Source of the DNA: Saururus chinensis
Lineage: Eukaryota; Streptophyta; Magnoliopsida; Piperales; Saururaceae
Reading direction: 5' to 3'
NCBI GenBank assembly: GCA_035235625.1
Contig: CP141141.1
Location: 4,278,001-4,342,000, forward strand
Length of the DNA stretch: 64,000 nucleotides
The position numbers were made by a program, and so were the translations under genes. The notes beneath the pieces were generated by a model. The model had not been told where the DNA came from. It saw only the letters and a program-made list of their open reading frames with translations, and made no database searches. Of this stretch, positions 57,514 to 64,000 are shown piece after piece. Numbering within the stretch: the first letter of the stretch is position 1; every line of letters starts with the position of its first letter.

Positions 57514-57790
57514 GCCAGAACCTGAGCCTTTCCAGCATTTATCCCAAAACGAGCAGGTGATCATAATGAGCGGCGGAACTATAAGGAATTCTGTACCCTT
57601 TGCAAGCACTGAATTAGTAGAAATTCAGAAACCAGATAAGCAATCAGAGGCTGGCTGGTCTCCCACAATTTCCAGTAGCTTGCTCAAGGCAGACGAGATA
57701 GACTCATGGTTCCAGAACATTCCTGATGATGTTCGAGTCCCAGAGGATGAGTTCCCATACTTGCAGTGTAGAAAGGGTAAACGGGGTTAA
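57514..57790 (+). pseudogene. Exon-like segment of unknown gene, plus strand
   Basis: After a TTGTACAG acceptor-like site the frame reads PEPEPFQHLSQNEQVIIMSG, then contains AGWSPTISSSLLKADEIDSW and FQNIPDDVRVPEDEFPYLQC before a TAA at 57788. The protein-like composition over about 90 codons and the splice-like start suggest a captured last exon or a truncated exon. I cannot name the gene. Confidence 0.4.
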
Positions 57791-58099
57791 CACCAACAAT
57801 AATTCAATAAACTAAACAATTTTAATAAATAAGATTCAAAAGTGTCACATATCAAATGGACGCGTAAATGCAACGGAGAGTGTGAACTTGAATTCATAAA
57901 AAGATCATGATTTGAACTTATTAAAAAAAGGCACAACGGACATATCTATCGAATTTCAGAACGGACAATCTATGTATGTTCAGGCAAATCTGACCATCAT
58001 AAAATCAAATGAATGAAGATGCAAAGTTATGCAGCAATATTGGGAGGAATATATTGACAATAAGAATTCAAGCAAAAAAAAAATGATTTCTTTGAGTAA

Positions 58100-58440
58100 T
58101 CAACGAACCTGTCTGCTCCTCCCCAGGCGATCTTGGTGTTCTTCGCGTTTTATAGGGACGCCGAGAAGAGAACAACTGGCAACGCGAGAAGGGAGGCAAA
58201 GCCCCGCATCCGGAGGAAGTAAAGAGATTAGTGGGAGCCTTGTGCCGGCGGGGAGCTCCAGACGAATCCGGGATGAAGTAGACAATGAGAAGATGGAGCC
58301 GCTGGCCACGAAGGTGAAGCTCCACCATCCGATTTCCCTATCATACAACGGCACGACCACCGCTTCAGCCGGCAGCAGCAACGATGGGCAGAAGACCTCC
58401 CCGGTCAGTATTCAATTCGAGGGAGGGACAGGCTTCAAAC
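58100..58440. other. GC-rich segment in the Harbinger-type element, possible captured first exon
   Basis: GC content rises sharply over 340 bp and both strands stay open for more than 80 codons. Neither strand gives a sequence I recognise. It could be a captured 5' exon or promoter region, with the minus-strand exon-like segment at 56.8 kb as a possible partner. Confidence 0.3.
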
Positions 58441-58744
58441 TTTCAATTCAGCAAATCAGCCGGGCAAATGTATCTGATCTTTGGGTTATAAAATTACACC
58501 TAATCTCACTTTTTTACTTAATCAGTTAAAAATTTAGCTCGTAACAAACAGCCTGAAAAGCCGGCTTTTGGCTGGCTTTTAAGTTACTTAATCAGTTAAG
58601 ACCTAATTAAGGTAAACAAACAGACCCTTATAGTGACTCAAGCAACTGCGATGGTTGACTTGTCGATGCTATTCTCTATAGCAATGGCTATAGATAGTTA
58701 CAACGATGCCTCATGGCCGTTGCTGATTTCTCTCCTGCTAGATG

Positions 58745-58898
58745 AAATAAATGACATAATTCATGAATATTTTTAATAGCAAACGCAAACTCGGAATTGC
58801 TCTACTAAAATGAAGAATATGTTGAAGGGCTTGTTGAACCTAATGATAAGATATATCCACCTTAAAGAATATAAAAATAAAGTTCATAATCCATATGG
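58745..58898 (-). pseudogene. LINE zinc-binding region, part downstream of the CACTA insertion
   Basis: In antisense this piece continues the LINE frame interrupted by CACTA element 3: after removing the element and one TGG copy, the minus-strand frame reads FFSRGYSIWIMNF across the junction. It aligns with the LINE copy near 10450-10540 (words GTTGAAG.GCTTGTTGA and ATATCCAC). Confidence 0.7.
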
Positions 58899-58909
58899 CA
58901 CTATAACAA

Positions 58910-59275
58910 AAAAGACTATTAGCGTCGCTAATAATAATATAAACGTCGCTAATGACTATTAGCAACGCTTATAAATCGTCTCTACTTACGTCGTTATTGA
59001 TCATTAACAACGCTTAAGGAAAGCATCGCTAATAGTGCACATTAGCAACATTTATACATACGTCGCTAATAATTTTAGTATTAGCGACACATACTAAAGC
59101 GTCGCTAATAGTAAAATTATTAGCAACGCATAATAATACGCGTCGCTAATACTTGCTTATTAGCGACGCTTTCCTATATGTTGCTAATATAAAAAATTAT
59201 TTTAAAAAAATAAATAATAACTTATTAGCGTCGCTTTGTCAACCTCGTTAATAAAAGCATCGCTAAAAGCTTTAG
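58910..59275. repeat. Left subterminal GCGACG array of CACTA element 3
   Basis: About twelve TTAGCGACGC or TTAGCAACGC words and inverse partners (GCGTCGCTAATA) lie within 370 bp of the left end. Confidence 0.75.
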
Positions 59276-59289
59276 AAAAATTAAAAAAA

Positions 59290-60010
59290 ATTGGCACCGG
59301 AATTCGACGGAAGTGCCGAATCCGGTGCCAGTGGAAGGTTGGGGCACGGGGGTGTAGTAACCGGGGAGACTAGGGGGACCCCCTGGGAGAGGGAGGAGGT
59401 GGGGTGGGTGGCTGTATTTAGGTGGGAAGCCGGAATCCAGTCTGCCCCCTCTCTCCCTCTATTGAGTGCAAGGGGGGGGGGGGGGGGGGGGGGAAGGGAG
59501 AGTGGGAGGGCTGGCCGCCCCCTCTCTCTCCCCTTGGTCCACCCCCTCCACTGGTTTCCAAAGGAAGGGAAGGAGGTGGGCAGAGCCAGGGGAGAGAGGG
59601 GAAAGAGGAGGCTAGAGAGAGAGGGCCGGATTATGGGTCCCCGCTGGAATCTGGGCCCCCATAGTCCCGGCCTCCCTCGCACTGCCCCATCTCTACTGGA
59701 ACCGCCCCCCTCATCTAAAACAGTGAAGGGGAAGGGAGGAGGACCCAAGGGGGGGGGGAGGGAGAGGGAGGTTGGGACTGAAGCCGAGCGGGGTGGCTGG
59801 GTGTTAGCCCCTCCACTTTTTGCTTAGACAAGGGGGCGGCTACCCCCTATACTTGGCAGCGGACAGCCAAGTAAGCTTGGGCAACGGACAGCCTGAGCAG
59901 CCCCTTGGACACGGTTGGATGTTGGGAGCAGTGTTGGAGCGGTTCCAAATGAGCACTCGCCTTGCGGAGCAGGCTGAGGTAGAGTCCCTGCGCGGGCAGG
60001 ACTCCTAGTG
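59290..60010. repeat. GC-rich block of CACTA element 3 with a 22-G run
   Basis: GC-rich, G-biased sequence with a homopolymer of 22 G at 59472-59493. Overlapping frames on both strands are of low complexity, and no gene is supported. The start (GGCACCGGAATTCGACGGAA, then CCGAATCCGGTGCC) is a palindrome of about 45 bp. Confidence 0.55.
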
Positions 60011-60650
60011 GTGTGCTAGGCGCCACAACACCCTAGGGACGGACTCCTAGGAGCGCTAGGACACTGAGAGGCAGCACAGCCCGACTCCTAGTATGGGTAG
60101 GAGATGATGCACAGGTTTCCTCGAATGACAAAACTCTAGAAGCTGATGGACGCTGGACTCCTAGTCGAAGTCGGACTCCTTCACAGGTTTCCCTATTTGG
60201 TTGGGGCAACCCTCACAGGTTTCCTAGGCTGGCTAGGACAACCATGGGCTGGGAAGAGTTGGGACAGGGAGAGACACTGTATTTGCTTGGGCTAGGACTG
60301 TATTCCTAGTGGGACTCGGACTTGTATGCTGAGTCTATATAAGGGAGAAGGCTGGGGCGACTTGGGCATATTCAGAAACCCAAAAAACCAGAGAGAAAGA
60401 GAGATGACGAACCAGAGAGAAGGTGCTCCCTCTCTGCCTGCGTTTTGGCTGGTCAGCCCCGCCCCTTCTCCCTGCCATTGTAACTAACGGACTGTGTTTA
60501 CAAGCATTGGGCGGAGCCCCTTTGCACCAGAGAAGGCTGAGTAGGCTGTTTACTTGTTTCCCCCTGCGCATACGAGAGGGAAGGACGGAGAGTTGGCTGC
60601 TGGTTGTGCGAGACAGCCAGGCCATCACAGGCTAAGGACGCTAGAGAAAG
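59990..60650 (+). repeat. LTR-like or promoter-bearing segment inside CACTA element 3
   Basis: GGACTCCTAG words recur at least five times (59997-60270), followed by CTATATAAGGGAGAAGGCTG (TATA box near 60338) and a purine-rich leader (AACCAGAGAGAAAGAGAG). This layout is like the U3/R region of an LTR, or a captured promoter. No TG/CA ends with a 5-bp duplication could be fixed. Confidence 0.4.
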
Positions 60651-61120
60651 CTCCACCCCTGTGACACTGGGGCTGGAGCGAATCGAGGTGGCCGGGACCA
60701 GATGCGGGCGGCGGAAGGCGGCTAAGTGGTGGGGCAGAGGAGGGGAGGAGTGGCCGGGAGGGAGGCCAGGACTGCGAGGGCCAGGGAGTTGCGGGGTGGC
60801 CGGGACCTGATTGGAGCGGTGCCAGGGCCGGAGCGGATCGGGGTGACTGCGGCCGGACGTAGGCGGCAGAAGGCATCTAAGGGGTGGAGGACAAGAGGGG
60901 AGGAGCAGCGGGGGGTGTGGGGCGGATGGAGGCAAACGGGTGGTGGAAGAGTGGGAGACGAGGGCGGAAGAAGGGAGACGGATGGCTGCGGCAGAATGTC
61001 GGCGGCAGAGCGGCGGCGGGAGACGAGGTGTTGAAGAAAAACACCCGTGCTGGGGATATATATTCGCCCGTGCAAGGCGAAAATTTTGCCCCGCGTGGGC
61101 CATTTTTGCCTAGCGCGCAC
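60650..61120. repeat. Second GC-rich block with diverged GCGAAATTTCGC palindrome
   Basis: GGCCGGGACC(A/T)GAT units with GGAGCG(A/G)ATCG and GGCGGC(G/A)GAAGGC recur at about 60670-60720 and 60800-60880, an imperfect direct duplication. The block ends with AAGGCGAAAATTTTGCCCCGC, the counterpart of the palindromes in element 1. Confidence 0.55.
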
Positions 61121-61299
61121 ACCAAAAATGTGCATCCCTTTAACAACGCTTACTAAGCGTCACAAATGGAAATCATTTGCGACGCTTAGCTCAAGCGTCG
61201 CATAAAATAATTTTTACCGATGTTTCCGAAATGTCGCAATTATTTAATTAATTGCGATGCTTTTTAAAACGTCGCAAAAACCGTAACTTTCACCCCTAC

Positions 61300-61960
61300 A
61301 TATTCTCTCTCTCTCCTCTCTCACCCTCTCTCTCTCTCTCCTCCCTCACCCTCTCCTTTCTCTCTCTCTTCCCTCTCCTCTCTCTCTCTCTTCCCCCTTC
61401 TCTCTCTCTTCCCTATCCTCTCTCTTCCCCCTTCTCTCTCTCTCTTCCCTATCCTCTCTCTTCCCTCCCCTCTCTCTCTTCCCTATCCTCTCACTCTCTC
61501 TTCCCTCCCCTCTCCCTCTCTCTTCTCTATCCTCTATCTCTCTTCCCTCTCTCTCTCCTCTCTCTCTCTTTCCCTCTCCTCTCTCTCTCTCTCTTCCTCC
61601 CTTCTCTCTCTTCCCTCCCCTCTTTCTCTTCCCTCCACTCTCTCTCTCTTCCCCTCTCTCTCTTCCCTCCCCTCTCCTCTCTCTTCCCTTCCCTCTCTCT
61701 CTTCCCCCCTCTCCTCTCTCTTCCCTCCCTTCTCTCTCTTCCCTCCCCTCTCTCTCTTTCTTCCCTCCCCTCTCTCTCTACCCTCCCCTCTCTCTCTACC
61801 CTCCCTCTCTCTACCCTCCCCTCTCTCTCTACCCTCCCCTCTCTACCCTCCCCTCTCTCTTCCCCCCTCTCTCTCTCTTCCCTCCCCTCTCACTCTCTTC
61901 CCCCCACTCTCTCTCTTCCCTCCCCTCTCCTCTCTCTTCCCTCCCCCTCTCTCTCTTCTA
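61300..61960. repeat. CT-rich microsatellite block of CACTA element 3
   Basis: About 660 bp of CTCTCTCTTCCCTCCCCT-type pyrimidine sequence on the plus strand, with a smaller block at 62020-62105 after an AT spacer. Orientation and composition match those in element 1. A serine/leucine/proline frame of 240 codons (61252-61974) is an artefact. Confidence 0.85.
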
Positions 61961-62174
61961 ATTTCAAATTTTAATTTTATTTTTTTATTTTAAAAATAAA
62001 AAAAAATCAAAATAATATTCTTCTCTCGTTTCCCTCCACTCTCCCTCTCTCTCTCTTCCCTCCCCTCTCCTCTCTCTTCCCTATTGTCTCACTCTCTCTC
62101 CTCTAATTTCAAATTTTAAATTTTTTTATTATTTAAAATACATTTTAAAAAATAAAAAAAATTAAATAAAAATA

Positions 62175-62295
62175 CTAATAGCAACGTATAGCTATATACG
62201 TCGCTATTAGTACACATAGTAGCGACGTATATTCATATATGTTGCTACTTATATGTACTAATAGCAACGTATTAGTACATATAAGTAGCAATTAG
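62175..62295. repeat. Hairpin cluster of GCGACGTATA type in CACTA element 3
   Basis: TACTAATAGCAACGTATAGC and its near-perfect complement TATACGTCGCTATTAGTA form the first palindrome; two further diverged ones follow. The design is the same as at 6808-6930 in element 1. Confidence 0.75.
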
Positions 62296-62405
62296 TATTT
62301 TATTTTTATTTTATTTTTTTATTTTAAAAATAAAAAAATTAATAAAAATTTTAAAAAAGTCAAAATAAAATTCTCTTCTCTTCTCTACTAATAGTAGCTA
62401 TTAGT

Positions 62406-63330
62406 ATATATAAATAGTAAATATTAAAAAAAAATTATATTAAGGAAGTTTATTATAATTTGTTTAATATTTATTTATTAAATAAAATTAATTAATAAAG
62501 CTATTAGCGACTAGTTTATATTTTTTTTAAATTCATAACTATTAGCGTAGCTAATAGTTTAAATTTTTTATTTATTTTTATTTCTAATTCATAATAGCGA
62601 CGCTTAGTTAAGTGTCGCTAATAGTAGCCTTATTAGCGACGCTTCTATATAAGCGTCGCTATTGTGTAAGCTATTAGCGACGCTTACAAAAACGTCGCTA
62701 ATAGTCATAATATATTTTTTTTATTAAAAATTTAATATTTATTTATTGTATATATAAATAGTCAATATTGTTTATTTATTAAATAAAATTAATTAATAAA
62801 GCTATTAGCGTCTAGTTTTTTTTTTTTTTAATTCATAACTATTAGCGTAGCTAATAGTTTAAATTTTTTATTTATTTTTATTTCTAATTCATAACTATTA
62901 GCGACGCTTAGTTAAGTGGCACTAATAGTAGCCTTATTAGCGACGCTTCTGTATAAGCATCGCTATTGTGTAAGCTATTAGCGACGCTTACAAAAGCGTC
63001 GCTAATAGTCATAATATATTTTTTTATTAAAAATTTAATATTTATTTATTGTATATATAAATAGTAAATATTGAACAAAATATATTATATTAAGGAAGTT
63101 TATTTTAATTTGTTGAATATTTATTTATTAAATAAAATTAATTAATAAAGCTATTAGCGACTTGTTTATATTTTTTTTAAATTCTATTAGCGTAGCTAAT
63201 AGTTTAAATTTTTTATTTATTTTTATTTCTAATTCATAACTATTAGCGACGCTTAGTTAAGTGTAGCTAATAGTAGCCTTATTAGCGACGCTTAGTTAAG
63301 TGTCGCCTTAATAGTCATAATATATTTTTT
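62406..63330. repeat. Tandem array of 300-345 bp units with GCGACGC hairpins
   Basis: Three units start at TATATAAATAGTAAATATT-like words near 62406, 62750 and 63053. Each contains AAGCTATTAGCG, ATTAGCGTAGCTAATAG (a 16-bp palindrome) and two or three TTAGCGACGCTTA/AAGTGTCGCTAATA pairs. The third unit is shortened. This multiplies the subterminal motif at the right end of element 3. Confidence 0.8.
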
Positions 63331-63339
63331 TTATTTAAA

Positions 63340-63560
63340 ATATATACTTTTTAGCGACGCTTGTAAAAAGTGTCACTAATAAGTACACTATTATCGACAT
63401 TTATAATAAATTGTCGCTAATATGATTAGTATTAGCGTCGCTAATATATGATTATTAGCGACGCATGCAGAAATGCGTCACTAATAGTTCTTTTTTTTTG
63501 CGACGCTTCGGATACGTAGCAAATAGTTGTTATTAGCGACACTTAGCTAAGCATCGCTAA
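63340..63560. repeat. Right subterminal GCGACG repeats of CACTA element 3
   Basis: TTAGCGACGCTTG, GTGTCACTAATA, TTAGCGACGCATGC and ATTAGCGACACTTAGC words run up to the terminal repeat. Confidence 0.75.
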
Positions 63561-63583
63561 TACTACATTTTGTTGTAGTGTGG

Positions 63584-64000
63584 AATAACCACGTGAGAAG
63601 AACAAATGTTGCGATGTTTCCTGGTTGGCCTTGCAAATAATACATCTATTAACGATTTGAACTCCCCATGCTATAATTTTATCCAAAGTAAGCAATCTCC
63701 CATGAAGCATTAACCAACTAATGAAAGAATGCCTTGGGATATGATGCTTGAACTAGAGAAGAGATGTCCATCATAGCTTAGGGCCATGTCTATAGATAGG
63801 ATTATAAGGAAATTTAGTAGTGAGGAATGAGGCTTTCATATGACTTTATCCTCATTATGGTTAAGTACAACAACAACACTTATAGTTTGCAATAAATGGT
63901 CATAGTTTAGTCGACTCCCAATGATCATAAATCATACAATCTGATATAGTTACAAGAGGATGACTTTCCAATTGAAAAATAAGTTGATTACCATAATTAT
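63584..64000 (-). pseudogene. LINE zinc-binding region, part upstream of the CACTA insertion
   Basis: The minus strand reads VNRCIICKANQETSQHLFFS, a good zf-RVT motif of plant non-LTR retrotransposons (C..C, then H.LFF). The rest resembles the copies at 10620-11000 and 27780-27960. It runs off the end of the window. CACTA element 3 separates it from 58745-58898. Confidence 0.75.

Larger units (their letters stand above)
55843..58627. mobile_element. PIF/Harbinger-type (Tourist-like) element, TSD TTA
   Basis: The ends read GGGTCCGTTTGTTT and, reversed, GGGTCTGTTTGTTT (one mismatch in 14). Both sides carry TTA (55840-55842 and 58628-58630), the target duplication of PIF/Harbinger elements. The interior next to the left end is rich in GAATCTGAAACT-type words. 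No transposase or Myb-like gene was recognised in 2.8 kb, so it looks non-autonomous. It contains exon-like segments of unknown host genes. It splits the subterminal array of the surrounding CACTA-like element, so it inserted later. Confidence 0.8.
51654..58740 (+). mobile_element. CACTA-like element carrying three captured gene fragments; right end not resolved
   Basis: The left end reads TACTACAAAAAAAACTAGG, a CACTA-type terminus with the first base changed (T for C). It is followed by AGCGTCGCC, GCGACGGC and GGCGGCTATATGGCCGTCGC repeats (51672-51790). GCGACGGC repeats return at 55580-55839 and, beyond the inserted Harbinger-type element, at 58631-58725. Between them lie fragments resembling three unrelated genes, all on the plus strand. 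No clear GTAGTG terminus was found on the right; LINE sequence begins by about 58750, so the right end lies near 58740 or is lost. No transposase is present. Confidence 0.65.
58899..63580. mobile_element. CACTA element 3, non-autonomous, TSD TGG
   Basis: It starts CACTATAACAAAAAAGAC and ends with the reverse complement of CACTACAACAAAATGTAG. TGG flanks both sides (58896-58898 and 63581-63583). TTAGCGACGC-type repeats fill both subterminal regions. The interior resembles element 1: a GC-rich block, a diverged GAAAATTTTGCC palindrome, a long CT block, AT spacers and GCGACGTATA hairpins, plus a 300-345 bp tandem array near the right end. No transposase is present. Confidence 0.92.

Noticed and set aside
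55843..58627. hAT element, suggested by TAGGGTCCGTTTG-like ends
   Set aside because: No 8-bp target duplication is present, whereas TTA flanks GGGTCC ends exactly as in PIF/Harbinger elements.
61252..61974. 240-codon serine/leucine/proline frame
   Set aside because: It is a translation of the CT microsatellite block; no complexity or domain.
62175..63560. CRISPR-like array of regularly spaced palindromic repeats
   Set aside because: Repeats are inverted pairs of variable spacing at the end of a CACTA transposon, in a plant genome; no cas genes or unique spacers.

Overview
This is a gene-poor stretch of a flowering-plant nuclear genome dominated by nested transposons. Plant origin is shown by CACTA (En/Spm) transposons with TNP2-type transposase exons, plant L1-type LINE remnants, and captured fragments of plant genes: an RGS1-like regulator with spliceosomal introns, a TGA-type bZIP, an organellar-type lysyl-tRNA synthetase and an HflX-like GTPase. 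The only gene that looks intact and resident is an intronless C2H2 zinc-finger repressor at 42023-43078 (minus). An RGS1-type gene is a weak hint that the host is not a grass.

Layout. 1-4076: small inverted-repeat elements (one holding a tRNA-like segment), AT-rich DNA, a possible LTR, and a LINE remnant. 4077-9993: non-autonomous CACTA element 1 (TSD TTA) inserted into that LINE; it is built from GC-rich blocks, CT microsatellites, AT spacers and GCGACG hairpins. 10185-11154: antisense LINE. 11155-25108: CACTA element 2, about 14 kb (TSD TTT), with both transposase genes present but broken, plus captured RGS1-like and HflX-like fragments. 25125-25738: a foldback element. 26-36 kb: LINE fragments on both strands in AT-rich DNA. 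35.8-40.6 kb and 46.9-50.7 kb: two non-coding, minisatellite-rich blocks of similar organisation. 42-43 kb: the zinc-finger gene. 51654 to about 58740: a CACTA-like element carrying fragments of three unrelated genes, all on the plus strand, itself split by a PIF/Harbinger-type element at 55843-58627 (TSD TTA). 58899-63580: non-autonomous CACTA element 3 (TSD TGG), inserted in the zinc-binding region of another antisense LINE copy that continues to the end of the window.

How the parts relate. Element 2 carries a TNP2 gene (catalytic transposase) followed by a TnpA-like gene (subterminal-repeat binding in the Spm paradigm), so it is a decayed autonomous element. Elements 1 and 3 carry no transposase but have the same kind of GCGACG-type subterminal repeats, so they would depend on proteins supplied in trans. 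Their ends (CACTACAACAAA) differ from those of element 2 (CACTACAAAAAA), so element 2 need not be their driver. The most interesting content is repeated DNA-level capture of host gene fragments with introns by CACTA elements, and the modular hairpin/CT/GC architecture of elements 1 and 3. No cellular pathway can be assembled from this window.
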